Notes: generated from the sequence alone by a model not told the origin. Shown: positions 17,717-27,170, counted from the stretch's first letter. The stretch is DNA of 62,181 nt from Roseomonas genomospecies 6 (GCF_008365375.1 NZ_QOKW01000032.1:1-62181), one strand, 5' to 3'. A program made the numbers and translations.

Positions 17717-20225
17717 CCGCGAAGCGTTGGCGGACCAGCGCCCGCACCGCCGCCGCGTCGGCGCAGTCCAGCGCCTCGCGGGCGGTGCGTTCGGCGTCGG
17801 CCATGGCGATGGTGCGCAGCCGCGCCTTGACGGAGGCGACCGCGGGGATCGCCACGCTCAGCTCCGCCACGCCCAGCCCGGACAGCAGGACCGCGCCCGC
17901 CGGGTCGCCCGCCACGCCGCCGCAGGCGCCGACCCAGATTCCGGCGCGGCGGGCGGCGTCCACCGTGCGCTCCACCATGCGCAGAACGGCGGGATGCAGA
18001 CCGTCCGCCTGCGGGGCCAGCACCGGGTGCAACCGGTCCATCGCCAGAACATACTGCGTCAGGTCGTTGGTGCCGATGGAGAAGAAGGACACCTCCCGCG
18101 CCAGCCGGTCGGCCATCATCACGGCGGACGGCACCTCGATCATGATGCCCAGCTCGACCGGCGGCACGTCGAGTTCCCGCCGCACCGCCTCGGTGATGGC
18201 CTTGGCGCGCTCCAGTTCCGCAGGCGTGGCGATCATCGGGTACATGATGCGCACCGGCCCCTCCACGGAAGCGCGCAGCATGGCGCGGAGCTGGGTGCGG
18301 AACAGGTCCTCCCGCTCGAAGCACAGGCGGATGCCGCGCACGCCCAGGAAGGGGTTGCCCTCCGCCGGCATGCGCAGATAGGGGACGTTCTTGTCGCCGC
18401 CGATGTCCAGCGTGCGCAGGATGATCGGCAGCCCGTTCATCGCCCGCACCATGGTCCGGTAGGCGTCGAACTGCTCCTCCTCGTCCGGGGGCAGGTCGCG
18501 CTGAAGGAACAGGAACTCCGTCCGCATCAGCCCGACGCCCTCCCCGCCTGCGTCGACGGCCTGCATGGCCTCCGCCGGGTCGGAGATGTTGGCGGCGACC
18601 TCCACGCGCCGGCCGTCCGTGGTGATGGCCGGCTTGTAGCGGTCGAGCCGCTCGGCCTCCCGCCGCTCGCCCACCTTGATCCGGGCCTCGGCGGCGCGGT
18701 CGCGGTCGCGCTCGCTGGGGTCGGCCACCAGGACGCCGCCGTCGCCGTCGAGGATGGCGGCGCGCCCGTTCTCCAGGTCCAGAACGGACGGCCCGGCGGC
18801 AACCACCGCGGGGATGTCAAGCGAGCGCGCGATGATCGCGGTGTGGGAGGTGGCGCCGCCCCCCGCCGTGCACAGCCCCAGCACCTTCGCCGGGTCCAGC
18901 TTCGCCGTGTCGGAGGGTTCCAGATCCTCGGCCAGCAGGATGACGGGATGATCCGGCAAGGGGGCGGTCCGTTCCGTCACGGCGGCCAAAAGGCGCAGCA
19001 CGCGGCGCCCCACGTCGCCGAGGTCGGCGGCGCGCCCGGCCAGCAGCGGATCGGCGAGCTGCGCCAGGGTCGCCGCGCGCTCCTCGTAGACCGCGCGCCA
19101 CGCCCAGCCGGCGCTCTTGCCCCGGTCGATCAGGGCGTGAGCCTCCCCGACCATCTCGGGGTCGTCGAGAAGCTCCTGATGGGCCTTGAAGATGGCGGCC
19201 TTTGCGGCGCCGGCCTTCTTCCAGAACTCCTCGTGCAGGTTGCGCAGGTCGGCGGCGGCGGCGGCGAGCGCCTGATCCAGCCGGCGGTGTTGGGCCTGCG
19301 GATCGGGTGCGGTCTCGGTGACCGTCAACTCCTCCCGCTGGAATTTCCAGACGGGGCCGGTGGAGACGCCGGGCGAGGCGGAGATTCCGGCGATCACCCG
19401 CCCGTCATAGTCGAGGTCCGCCGGCACGGCCCGCGCCGGTGCCGATTCCTCAGCCGGAGGAGCCGCTGTGGGGACAGGCTCGTCCAGCCCCGCTTCGAAG
19501 GCGGCGCGGATGGCCTGGAGCGCCGCCGCCGCGTCCTCGCCCAAGGCGGTGACGGTCAGCGGCTGGCCACCCGACGCGCCGAGCCGCAGCAGGGAAACGA
19601 GGCTCTTCGCGTTGGCGGTCGCGCCGCCATGCCGCACGGCGATCTCCGCGCGGAAGCGCTTGGCGACCTCGACCAGCGCCGTCGCCGGGCGGGCGTGCAG
19701 CCCATGGGGCGACGGGGCGGTGACCGAAACGGAATCCCCGTCGATGGGTGCGGCGGCGGAGTCGGGAGCGGATGCGGCGGGCGCCTCGCCGTTCAGCCCG
19801 TCCCCGTTCAAAACAGCCATCACGGCGCGGGGGTCGCGGGTGGTGCCCAGCCGTTCGGCCTCCGCGGGGTCGCCCAGCACGCCGGTCAGCCGTTGCAGGA
19901 CGGCGATGTGCTCGTCCGACTTGGCGGCGATGCCGACGACCAGCCGCGCCGGTTCCCCGCCGCCCCAATCCACGCCCTGGGGGAACTGGACGACCACCAC
20001 GCCGGTCCGGCGCACCAGATCGCGCGCTTCGGGAAGCCCGTGGGGAATGGCGATGCCGCTGCCCAGATAGGTGCCGGACACCGCCTCGCGGCCCAGCATG
20101 CTGTCGATGTAGCCGGGGTCGATCAGGCCGCTGTCCACCATCGCCCGCCCGGCGAGGCGGATGGCCTCCGTCTTGTTTGGCGCCGAGAGCCCAAGGCGCA
20201 CCTGCGATTCGGAGACCTGAAGCAT
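17697..20225 (-). CDS. fruB: Fructose PTS multiphosphoryl transfer protein, EIIA-HPr-EI fusion, 842 aa
   Basis: Carries phosphate from PEP to FruA. EIIA(Fru) at 1-145 with His62 in IPHGLPEARD; HPr at 165-250 with His177 in GLHARPA; enzyme I from about 275 with phospho-His461 in GGGATSHTAII, the Arg-rich PEP site (MRTEFLFLQRD) and the catalytic Cys in GACGGVAGDP. The complete fusion means the operon supplies its own general PTS proteins. ATG 20225 lies 68 bp after the hybrid kinase stop. Ends in an ATGA overlap with a nine-codon ORF. I see no classical promoter in the 68-bp gap, so read-through from the phytochrome cluster is possible. Confidence 0.96.
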   Translation of the reverse strand: MLQVSESQVRLGLSAPNKTEAIRLAGRAMVDSGLIDPGYIDSMLGREAVSGTYLGSGIAIPHGLPEARDLVRRTGVVVVQFPQGVDWGGGEPARLVVGIAAKSDEHIAVLQRLTGVLGDPAEAERLGTTRDPRAVMAVLNGDGLNGEAPAASAPDSAAAPIDGDSVSVTAPSPHGLHARPATALVEVAKRFRAEIAVRHGGATANAKSLVSLLRLGASGGQPLTVTALGEDAAAALQAIRAAFEAGLDEPVPTAAPPAEESAPARAVPADLDYDGRVIAGISASPGVSTGPVWKFQREELTVTETAPDPQAQHRRLDQALAAAAADLRNLHEEFWKKAGAAKAAIFKAHQELLDDPEMVGEAHALIDRGKSAGWAWRAVYEERAATLAQLADPLLAGRAADLGDVGRRVLRLLAAVTERTAPLPDHPVILLAEDLEPSDTAKLDPAKVLGLCTAGGGATSHTAIIARSLDIPAVVAAGPSVLDLENGRAAILDGDGGVLVADPSERDRDRAAEARIKVGERREAERLDRYKPAITTDGRRVEVAANISDPAEAMQAVDAGGEGVGLMRTEFLFLQRDLPPDEEEQFDAYRTMVRAMNGLPIILRTLDIGGDKNVPYLRMPAEGNPFLGVRGIRLCFEREDLFRTQLRAMLRASVEGPVRIMYPMIATPAELERAKAITEAVRRELDVPPVELGIMIEVPSAVMMADRLAREVSFFSIGTNDLTQYVLAMDRLHPVLAPQADGLHPAVLRMVERTVDAARRAGIWVGACGGVAGDPAGAVLLSGLGVAELSVAIPAVASVKARLRTIAMADAERTAREALDCADAAAVRALVRQRFADAGGVS

Positions 20226-20293
20226 GGCCCGTCCTCCCCCCTCGCGGAGCCCGTGCGCGGGGCCGGACCCACCTCTGCCGGAGAGTCAACGCT

Positions 20294-23188
20294 TCAGTCG
20301 CAGTGGCGTTCCGGCATGGAGTCGCGGACGGCGGCGCCGCGGGAGTGGGCCAGCATCCCGGTGACGCGGGCGACCAGCGCCGTCGTCTCGAAGGGCTTCT
20401 GGAGCACCTCGCAGCCCGGCTCCAGGATGCCGGTGCCGAGCGTGGCGTCGTAGGCGTAGCCGGTCATGAACAGCACGCCCAGTTCGGGCCGCCGCTCGTG
20501 AACCGCCTCGGCCAGTTGCCGCCCGTTCATGCCGGGAAGCCCGACGTCGGTGACCACCAGATCGGCGCGCAGGCCGCCGTCCAGCAGTTCCAGCGCCTCC
20601 GTCCCGTCCGACGCCTCCACCACGTCGAGGCCGGCGTCCTCCAGCGCCTGCACCGCGACCATGCGGACCAGCGCCTCGTCCTCAACGAGCAGAACGGTTC
20701 CGGCGGTGTCGTCCGCCGCTCCGTCGTCCGCCCCCCCGCCGCGCGCGGGCGCCTCGGCGGCTCCCGGCGGCAGGCCGGCGCCCTCCTCTCCGGCGCAGCG
20801 CGGCAGGTAGAGGCGAACGGCGGTGCCCCGCCCGGCCTCGCTTTCGATCCGCACCAGCCCGTGCGACTGGCTGACGAAGCCATAGACCTGCGACAGCCCC
20901 AGCCCGGTCCCCTGCCCGATCGGCTTGGTGGTGAAGAAGGGATCGAAGGCGCGCTTGATGACGTCAGGGGGCATGCCCATTCCGGTGTCGGCGACGGTCA
21001 GGACCACGTAATCGCCGGCCGCCGCGCCGGAGACGTCGCCGGCCACGTCAGCCTCCGTCAGATGGGCGTTGGCGGCGGTGATGGTGATGCGCCCGCCGTC
21101 CGGCATGGCGTCGCGGGCGTTCACCGCGAGGTTCAGAAGGGCGATCTCCAACTGGTTGGAATCGCACCAGGCCGGCCAGACGTCCGGCGGGCAGTCGGCC
21201 GCGATGGACACCTGCTCGCCCACCGTGCGGCGCAGCAGATCCTCCATCCCCTGCACCAGCGCGCCCGGCTCCGTCGCGTCGGGGCGCAGCGGCTGCCGGC
21301 GGGCGAAGGCGAGGAGGCGCTGCGTCAGCCCGGCGGCGCGGGTCGCCCCGACCTTGGCGTGGGTGGCGTAGTCGCGCAGGTCGGCCCGCTCCGCCGTGTC
21401 CAGCCGCGACAGCAGCAGCTCCAGATTGCCGGTGATCGCGGTCAGCAGGTTGTTGAAGTCATGGGCGATGCCGCCGGTGAGCTGGCCCAGCGCGTCCATC
21501 TTCTGGGAATGGCGCAGGGCTTCCTCGGCCCGCTCCCGCTCGGCTTCGGCGCGCAGGCGGGCGGACACGTCGACCACGGCGGCCATGGTGCGCAGGAAAT
21601 TCCCCAGCCCGTCCCGCTCGATCCGGGCGGAGACCAACACGTCGGCCACCTCGCCCGACCGCTTGACGAACCGGTAGGGCATGTCCTGGAACGCGCCGTT
21701 GCGCAACAATTCCGGCCAGAGATTCTCCCGATGCTCCCGCGCGATGTCCGGCGGCATGAACTCCGTGATGTGGCGGCCGAGCACCTGCCCCCGCCCCTCA
21801 TAGCCCATGAACTCCAGCCAGCGGTCGCTGACGCTCATCAGCCGGCCTTCGGCGTCCAGGGAATGCAGCGGAACCGGCGTCTTGGCGTAGAGCGCCCCGA
21901 GGTCGGCCTGCGCGCGCTGCCGCTCCGCCACTTCGGCCAGCAGGCGGCGGTTGGCGGCCACCAGTTCGGCGGTGCGCTCCGCCACCTGCCGTTCCAGATC
22001 CTCGCGGGCGTCGGCCAGGGCGGCGCGCGCCTTCACGGCGTCGTCGATGTCGGTGCAGGTGCCGAACCAGCGGGTGATCCGACCCTCGCCGTCGCGCAGA
22101 GGCACCGCGCGCCCCAGGAACCAGCGGAACCGCCCGTCGGCGCCGCGCAGCCGGTATTCCACCTCGTAGTCCCTGCCCGAGACAACCGCCCCGGTCCACA
22201 GGGCGCTGGTCCGCGGCTGGTCGTCGGGGTGGACCACCTCCAGCCAGGCGGTTCCGGTCATCGTCTCCGGCCGGGTGCCGGTGTAGGCGTACCAATGCAG
22301 GTTGTAGTAGTCGGGGGCACCGTCCGGCGGGGCGGACCAGACGAGCTGGGGCATGCTTTCCGCGATGGCGCGGAACTTGGCCTCGCTGTCGCGCAGGGCG
22401 ATTTCCGCGGCGCGGCGGTCGGTGATGTCGCGCACCACCACCGAATAGGCGGTCGGCGTGCCGGTGCCGTCGCGCGCCGCGGTCAGGACGGTGGAGCCGA
22501 AGAACCGCCGCCCGTCCCGCGCCGCGTGGGTCCATTCGACCTCGCAGCGCTCCCTTGCCGCCACCCCGGCCAGCAGGGACCGGACATCCTCCGCGCCGCG
22601 TTCCTCCGGCGCGAAGAGCAGGGACAGCGGACGGCCCAGCGCCTCATCCTCCGCGTATCCGAAGAGGCGGCGGCTGCCCTCGTTCCAGGAGGTGATCCGC
22701 CCTTCCGGGTCGAGCGTGACGATGGCGTAGTCGCGGACGTCGTCGATGGCCTGCCGCAGGCGGCGCAGATTCTCCTCGGCCTGCCGCCGCTCGGCCAGGG
22801 TGCGCGCCTCGGAGATCGCCCGCTCCACCGCGGCGGGCAGGTGGGCCAGCCGCTGCTTCAGCACATAGTCGCGCGCGCCCAGCTTCAGCGCCGTCACCGC
22901 CGTCTCCTCCCCCATTCGCCCGGACAGGAACAGGAAGGGGGTTTCCGGAACGCGGGCCTTGGCGATCTCCAGCGCCGTCAGCCCGTCGAAATCGGGCAGG
23001 GAGAAATCGGCCAGGATCAGGTCGAAGCGTTGCGCATCCAATGCCGCTTCGAAATCCTTGCGGGTGTCCACGCGGGTCACCTCGCAGGGAATGCCCGCCT
23101 TCCGCAGGCGCACGCAGGCCAGCTCACTGTCGAGCGTGCTGTCTTCCAGATGCAGGATGGTAACGGCAGAAGGCATTCCGGCGGGCAT
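20294..23188 (-). CDS. Hybrid sensor histidine kinase REC-PAS-PAS-PAS-HisKA-HATPase-REC, 964 aa
   Basis: Soluble kinase with an N-terminal receiver (about 8-125; Asp61 in LILADFSLPDFDG), three PAS/PAC modules between about 145 and 545 (IVTLDPEGRITSWNEGSRRLFGY; QLVWSAPPDGAPDYYNLHWY; VPLHSLDAEGRLMSVSDRWL), a HisKA-like box LTGGIAHDFNNLLTAITGN, HATPase with DTGMGMP and GTGLGLSQVYGF, and a C-terminal receiver (VLLVEDEALVRMVAVQAL, DLVVTDVGLPGMNG). The start is three bases after the stop of the Rcp1-like regulator; ATG 23176 (MPSAVTILHLED) is an alternative. The N-terminal receiver makes it a natural acceptor of phosphate from the phytochrome pathway. Confidence 0.88.
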   Translation of the reverse strand: MPAGMPSAVTILHLEDSTLDSELACVRLRKAGIPCEVTRVDTRKDFEAALDAQRFDLILADFSLPDFDGLTALEIAKARVPETPFLFLSGRMGEETAVTALKLGARDYVLKQRLAHLPAAVERAISEARTLAERRQAEENLRRLRQAIDDVRDYAIVTLDPEGRITSWNEGSRRLFGYAEDEALGRPLSLLFAPEERGAEDVRSLLAGVAARERCEVEWTHAARDGRRFFGSTVLTAARDGTGTPTAYSVVVRDITDRRAAEIALRDSEAKFRAIAESMPQLVWSAPPDGAPDYYNLHWYAYTGTRPETMTGTAWLEVVHPDDQPRTSALWTGAVVSGRDYEVEYRLRGADGRFRWFLGRAVPLRDGEGRITRWFGTCTDIDDAVKARAALADAREDLERQVAERTAELVAANRRLLAEVAERQRAQADLGALYAKTPVPLHSLDAEGRLMSVSDRWLEFMGYEGRGQVLGRHITEFMPPDIAREHRENLWPELLRNGAFQDMPYRFVKRSGEVADVLVSARIERDGLGNFLRTMAAVVDVSARLRAEAERERAEEALRHSQKMDALGQLTGGIAHDFNNLLTAITGNLELLLSRLDTAERADLRDYATHAKVGATRAAGLTQRLLAFARRQPLRPDATEPGALVQGMEDLLRRTVGEQVSIAADCPPDVWPAWCDSNQLEIALLNLAVNARDAMPDGGRITITAANAHLTEADVAGDVSGAAAGDYVVLTVADTGMGMPPDVIKRAFDPFFTTKPIGQGTGLGLSQVYGFVSQSHGLVRIESEAGRGTAVRLYLPRCAGEEGAGLPPGAAEAPARGGGADDGAADDTAGTVLLVEDEALVRMVAVQALEDAGLDVVEASDGTEALELLDGGLRADLVVTDVGLPGMNGRQLAEAVHERRPELGVLFMTGYAYDATLGTGILEPGCEVLQKPFETTALVARVTGMLAHSRGAAVRDSMPERHCD

Positions 23189-23191
23189 TCC

Positions 23192-23674
23192 TCAGGCGCC
23201 TTTCCCCGCGGGCGGGGTTCCGGCCGGGCGGCGCGTGCAGCCGACCGGGGGCTCGTTCAGGATCGCCCAGAAGGCGCCCAGGTCGCGGATCGCCTCGAAG
23301 AAGGCCTTGAAATCCACCGGCTTCACCACGAAGGCGTTCACCCCCAGCTTGTAGCTGCGCACGAGGTCGCTTTCCTCGCGCGACGCGGTGAGCATCACGA
23401 TGGGGACGTGCCGGGTTTCCGGATCGCTCTTCACCCGGTCCAGCACCTCCAGCCCGTCGATCTTCGGCAGCTTGAGGTCGAGCAGGACGACGGCGGGAAG
23501 CTGCGTCGGCTTTCCGGTTTCCGGGTCGCGGCGGGTCAGCATCCGCAGCGCCTCCTCCCCGTCGCGGGCGACGATCACGTCGTTGGCGAGCTGGCATTTT
23601 TCCAGCGCCGCCAGGGTCAGCTCCAGGTCCCGCGGGTTGTCCTCGACCAGCAGGATGGGTTTCAGGTCATTCAT
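23192..23674 (-). CDS. Single-domain response regulator, Rcp1/CheY type, 160 aa
   Basis: Stand-alone receiver of the class that pairs with bacterial phytochromes (Rcp1). Acidic pocket Glu11/Asp12 in LLVEDNPRDLEL, phospho-acceptor Asp66 in VVLLDLKLPKIDGLEVL, Thr in MLTAS and Lys in VVKPVDF; the insertion after the third helix (TRRDPETGKPTQLP) is typical of Rcp1-like rather than CheY proteins. No output domain. Starts nine bases after bphP and ends three bases before the hybrid kinase, so one transcript and probably one relay. Confidence 0.92.
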   Translation of the reverse strand: MNDLKPILLVEDNPRDLELTLAALEKCQLANDVIVARDGEEALRMLTRRDPETGKPTQLPAVVLLDLKLPKIDGLEVLDRVKSDPETRHVPIVMLTASREESDLVRSYKLGVNAFVVKPVDFKAFFEAIRDLGAFWAILNEPPVGCTRRPAGTPPAGKGA

Positions 23675-23683
23675 GGCTTCAGA

Positions 23684-25933
23684 TCACTCATCGAGGTCTC
23701 GCAGATCGGGTTTCGCCACCCCGGCCTTCGGCAGCGTGAAGTAGAAGGAGGCCCCTTCGTCGAGCCGCCCCTCGGCCCAGGTCCGCCCGCCATGGCGGTC
23801 CACGGCGCGGCGCACGTTGGCAAGACCGATGCCGATGCCCTCGAACTCCTCGTTGCGGTGCAGCCGTTGGAACACCCCGAACAGCTTCTTCTCGTAGGCC
23901 TGATTGAAACCGACCCCGTTGTCCCTCACGAAGAAGAGGGTTTCGGTGGGGCGGTCCTGGCAACCCACGGCGATGCGCGCCGGTTCCCGCCCGCGGGAGT
24001 ATTTGATGGCGTTCGACAAAAGATTTTGCAGAATCAGCCGCATCATCACGGGATCGCCGCGCACGGCGGGCAGCGGGGCGATCTCCCATGCGATGGCCCG
24101 GCCTGCGGTGTCGGGCGCCAGCGTCTCCCGCACCTCCGCCACCAGGACGTTCATGTCCACGGAGACGGGCGTCAGCTCGCTGCGGCCCATCTGGGAGAAA
24201 TGCAGCAGATTGTCCACCAGCGTGCCGGCGCTGTTGGCGGCGTCCACGATGACGCCCAGATAGCGCTTTCCGGTGGCGCTCAACTGGTCCGCCTCCAGCT
24301 CCTGCAACAGTTCGGCGTAACCGACGATGTGGCGGAAGGGAGCCCGCAGGTCGTGGGAGACGGAGTAGGAGAAGGACTCCAGCTCCTTGTTGGAGCGCGC
24401 CAGTTCCCGCGACAGGGCGGCCAGCTCCTCCGCCTTGCGCAGCACGATGCCGATGACGGCGTGGCGCAGCGCGGCGGCGGTGTCGCGCTCCGCCGCGCTC
24501 CAGGGCAGCGCACGGTGGCGCACCGTCTCCTTCCAGGTCTCGAAGGAGGCGCGGGGGTGCAGGCGCTGCCCGTCGCGGTCCAGCGGCTTGCGCGGGTCGC
24601 CGCCCCAGCGGACGGTGCGCACCACCTCGGGCCGGAACCACAGGACGTAGCTGGCGTGCAGCTTCGACACGGCGATGGCCAGCAGGCCCGCCGCCTTCCC
24701 TGCGAAGTCCGCGGCGGGCGGGTAGAGTGCGGACAGGCTGTCCGTCTCGAACTGCTCCGGCTCTCCCTGGGCGGACAGCCAGTCCACGAGGCCCCGCACC
24801 TGCTCCTCCGTCGGGGTGTCGCCGAGGAGTGTGCAGTGCCGCTCGAACACGACGGCGGCCCCGGTTGCCCCGGCGAAGCGCAGCAGGTCGTCGGGATGCT
24901 CGGTCAGGCCGGCAATGAAAGGATCGGCCTGGGCCATGGCGGCCAGCAGCCGCGCCTGGATGGTCTGCAGGGCGATGCGGTGCTCCGCGTCGCGCCGGTC
25001 CTCCACGGCGGCGATGCGCACCGACAGGATCTGGGCGATGAGGTCGCAGGCCGACCTCACGGCGTAGGACACCGTCCTCGGCTCGCCGTGATGGCAGGAC
25101 ACCAGCCCCCAGAGCGACCCGTGCAGCAGGATCGACACGGACATGGAGGAGGCGGTCTCCATGTTCCGCATGTACTGGACATGGACCGGCGACACGCTGC
25201 GCAGCACGGAGAAGCTGAGGTCCAGCGGCTCCGTCCCGGCGGAGACCAGAGGCACCGGGGCGTAGCCGGCGTCGGGGATCAAGCGCTGGCGGTTCAGCCG
25301 GTACAGCTCCCGCGCCTGGGCGGGGATGTCGGATGCCGGAAAGCGCAGGTCCAGATAGGAGGGCAGCCGCCCGTTCCCGTCCTCCGCCACCACCGTGCCG
25401 TGCCAGTCGGCGTCGAAGCGGTAGATCAGCACGCGGTCGAAGCCGGTCAGGGCCCGCACCTCGTGCGCGGCGCAGGTCAGGAGATCCTCCGGCGTGTTCA
25501 GCGCGTCCAGCCGTTCCAGCGCCTCGCGCATGCGGGGGTAGACATGGTCGAGGAGGTTGGCCTCGATCCCGTCCAGCCGCTCCAGCTCCAGGATTACCGT
25601 ATCGTGAACGGCGTGGGCGAGAAGCTGATGAAGGCCCGCATCGGGCAGATCGGCTATAGCCACCGGCACCGGACGGGACGGCACCGGACCGGAGGCGAGG
25701 AAGGAGCGGACCGGATCGGCGATGTGCGGGTGCAGCGCCCGGTCCAACGGCTGCCCCAGCGCGCGATCCGGCGGCAGGCAAAGCGCCGGGGCGGCGTTGG
25801 CGCTGGCCTGGGTCAGAACGGGGTTGGGGCCACCGCCGGAGAAAGCCAGCAGCACACCGTGAGGCTGAATGCTGCCCGGAACATGGATCGGTTCCCGGCT
25901 GCAAGCATCGAGATCCAAATCAACGGCGGTCAT
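23684..25933 (-). CDS. bphP: Bacteriophytochrome histidine kinase, 749 aa
   Basis: Red/far-red light sensor using biliverdin. PAS domain with Cys11 in LDACSREPIHVPGSIQPHG, the position used to attach biliverdin in BphPs; GAF domain with FPASDIPAQARELY (DIP motif), VHVQYMRNM and SCHHGEPRTV; PHY domain with WGGDP and PRASF, the two halves of the tongue; HisKA with SYSVSHDLRAPFRHI; HATPase with NAIKYS, DNGVGF and GIGIGLANVRRAV. Photoreceptor residues look complete. ATG 25933 sits nine codons before the Cys. No haem oxygenase gene is in the window, so the chromophore must be made elsewhere. Confidence 0.95.
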   Translation of the reverse strand: MTAVDLDLDACSREPIHVPGSIQPHGVLLAFSGGGPNPVLTQASANAAPALCLPPDRALGQPLDRALHPHIADPVRSFLASGPVPSRPVPVAIADLPDAGLHQLLAHAVHDTVILELERLDGIEANLLDHVYPRMREALERLDALNTPEDLLTCAAHEVRALTGFDRVLIYRFDADWHGTVVAEDGNGRLPSYLDLRFPASDIPAQARELYRLNRQRLIPDAGYAPVPLVSAGTEPLDLSFSVLRSVSPVHVQYMRNMETASSMSVSILLHGSLWGLVSCHHGEPRTVSYAVRSACDLIAQILSVRIAAVEDRRDAEHRIALQTIQARLLAAMAQADPFIAGLTEHPDDLLRFAGATGAAVVFERHCTLLGDTPTEEQVRGLVDWLSAQGEPEQFETDSLSALYPPAADFAGKAAGLLAIAVSKLHASYVLWFRPEVVRTVRWGGDPRKPLDRDGQRLHPRASFETWKETVRHRALPWSAAERDTAAALRHAVIGIVLRKAEELAALSRELARSNKELESFSYSVSHDLRAPFRHIVGYAELLQELEADQLSATGKRYLGVIVDAANSAGTLVDNLLHFSQMGRSELTPVSVDMNVLVAEVRETLAPDTAGRAIAWEIAPLPAVRGDPVMMRLILQNLLSNAIKYSRGREPARIAVGCQDRPTETLFFVRDNGVGFNQAYEKKLFGVFQRLHRNEEFEGIGIGLANVRRAVDRHGGRTWAEGRLDEGASFYFTLPKAGVAKPDLRDLDE

Positions 25934-26303
25934 GACGCCGGTCCTCAGGATGACGCTTGCATCCGCGGAAAAGACAATCCAATAGGCCGCTCCTTGATGT
26001 CATGGTCGGCGCGCCGTTCATTCAATGAATTCAGACAGGCCCCAATGCCTGACGTGGCGCGCAGCAGTTTGGTTATCAACCACGGGAGACTTAGACAATA
26101 CCACTTCAGAACAAGGACATAAGCGGTTCGCCATATAAGCGGCCCTCCGCTGCGCGCAATGCGGGAAATGGAGGCAGGGCGCGATACAAGGGAGCGGCGG
26201 AGGCCATTCCCGCCAATGGAATTTTCCCGCCGGACCACGTAAGATTCCCCCCCGGGCATCAGGGCGGGTGGAAGCGGACCCGGCGGACGGAAGGCAGGCA
26301 GGG
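25934..26303. other. Divergent intergenic region between bphP and the Crp/Fnr gene
   Basis: About 370 bp, noticeably AT-richer than its surroundings around 26020-26150, and carries both promoters. A minus-strand frame at 25945-26259 is open for 104 codons but has no family features or ribosome site and is not called. No clear FixK-type dyad is seen here. Confidence 0.5.
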
Positions 26304-27011
26304 GTGCATCGGAACGGAATCGACGCCGCGCGGCTGGGCACCGCGCGATGCAGCAGTTGCGCCATACGGGACCTCGTCCTGTTCGGCGACCTGCGCGACC
26401 CGGACTTCGACCTGATCCACATCCCCATCGACGAGTTGCGGTTCCCGCCCGGCGCCACGCTCTACAGCGCGGGGGAGGACGGCGGCTCCCTCTACACGAT
26501 CCGCAGCGGGCTGGTGAAGCTGGTCCAGTTCCTGCCGGACGGCACGCAGCGCATCGTCCGGCTGCTCCGCCAGGGCGCCGTGGCCGGGCTGGAGGTGCTG
26601 GTCGGCAAGCCCTACGAGCACACCGCGGTCGTGTTGCAGGAGGCGGAGACCTGCCGCCTGCCCCGCGCGGTGGTGGAGCGGCTGAGCAAGGAGACTCCGC
26701 GCCTGCACGCCCGCCTGATGGAGCGCTGGTACCAATCCCTGCACCAGGCCGACGAATGGCTGACGGAGCTGTCCACCGGCAGCGCCCGGCGGCGGCTGGC
26801 CCGGCTGTTCCTGAAGCTCGCCGCCGACCGCCCGGACGAGCCGGTCCTGCTGTCGGGCCGCGAGGATCTGGGCGCCATGCTCGGCGTCGGCATGGAGACG
26901 GCCAGCCGCACCGTCGCGGAGTTCAAGCGCGCCGGGCTGGTGGTCGAACAGGCGCCGAACGTCTTCGCCTGCGACCTCCCCGCGTTGGAGGCGGTGGCGC
27001 TGGACGGGTAA
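26304..27011 (+). CDS. Crp/Fnr family transcription regulator with three of four Fnr cysteines, 235 aa
   Basis: Cyclic-nucleotide-binding fold (FPPGATLYSAGEDGGSLYTIRSG) plus C-terminal winged helix with METASRTVAEFKRAGLV; Glu188, Ser191 and Arg192 form the E-x-x-S-R pattern that reads TTG in FNR/FixK boxes. Cys16 and Cys19 (CSSC) and Cys107 (AETCRLP) match FNR Cys20, Cys23 and Cys122, but the position of Cys29 is Val25, so a standard [4Fe-4S] site is incomplete. GTG 26304 chosen for GGAAGG upstream and for placing CxxC near residue 20; GTG 26268 would add 12 residues. Lies upstream of ccoG, whose promoter has a FixK-type box. Confidence 0.82.
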   Translation: MHRNGIDAARLGTARCSSCAIRDLVLFGDLRDPDFDLIHIPIDELRFPPGATLYSAGEDGGSLYTIRSGLVKLVQFLPDGTQRIVRLLRQGAVAGLEVLVGKPYEHTAVVLQEAETCRLPRAVVERLSKETPRLHARLMERWYQSLHQADEWLTELSTGSARRRLARLFLKLAADRPDEPVLLSGREDLGAMLGVGMETASRTVAEFKRAGLVVEQAPNVFACDLPALEAVALDG

Positions 27012-27058
27012 AAGGCGTTCCCCCCTCCCCACAAAAATCAACACCCCACCCCCGTCCG

Positions 27059-27074
27059 TTTGCGGATTCGCAAA
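27059..27074. promoter_or_regulatory. FixK/FNR-type box upstream of ccoG
   Basis: TTTGCG-GATT-CGCAAA is a perfect 16-bp dyad; its core TTGC-N6-GCAA fits the FixK2-type pattern TTG(A/C)-N6-(T/G)CAA. Centred at 27066.5, it lies about 104 bp before the ccoG start, leaving room for a start site near 27108 in class II geometry (-41.5). Likely target of the adjacent regulator. Confidence 0.72.
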
Positions 27075-27170
27075 GGCAGCGCCGCGCCGTCTCCCTAGCC
27101 TGCGGGGATGGCCCGCCCCCTGCCCCGCCCTTTGCCCATTTGTCCGCGGGCCGAACCACGGACGAGCATG

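Noticed and set aside
20262..20293. A Cra/FruR-like half site (TGAAGCGTTGA on the minus strand) at the hybrid kinase stop, upstream of fruB
   Set aside because: Only about two thirds of the consensus matches, it overlaps a coding end, and no fruR gene is present.
19748..26122. A 2124-codon open frame on the + strand
   Set aside because: It is antisense to fruB, the hybrid kinase, the regulator and bphP, all of which have clear domains. Its translation is Arg/Gly/His-rich with no motif; stop-poor antisense frames are expected at this GC content.
25945..26259. A 104-codon frame in the bphP/Fnr intergenic region
   Set aside because: No Shine-Dalgarno, no family resemblance, and it covers the zone where both divergent promoters must lie.
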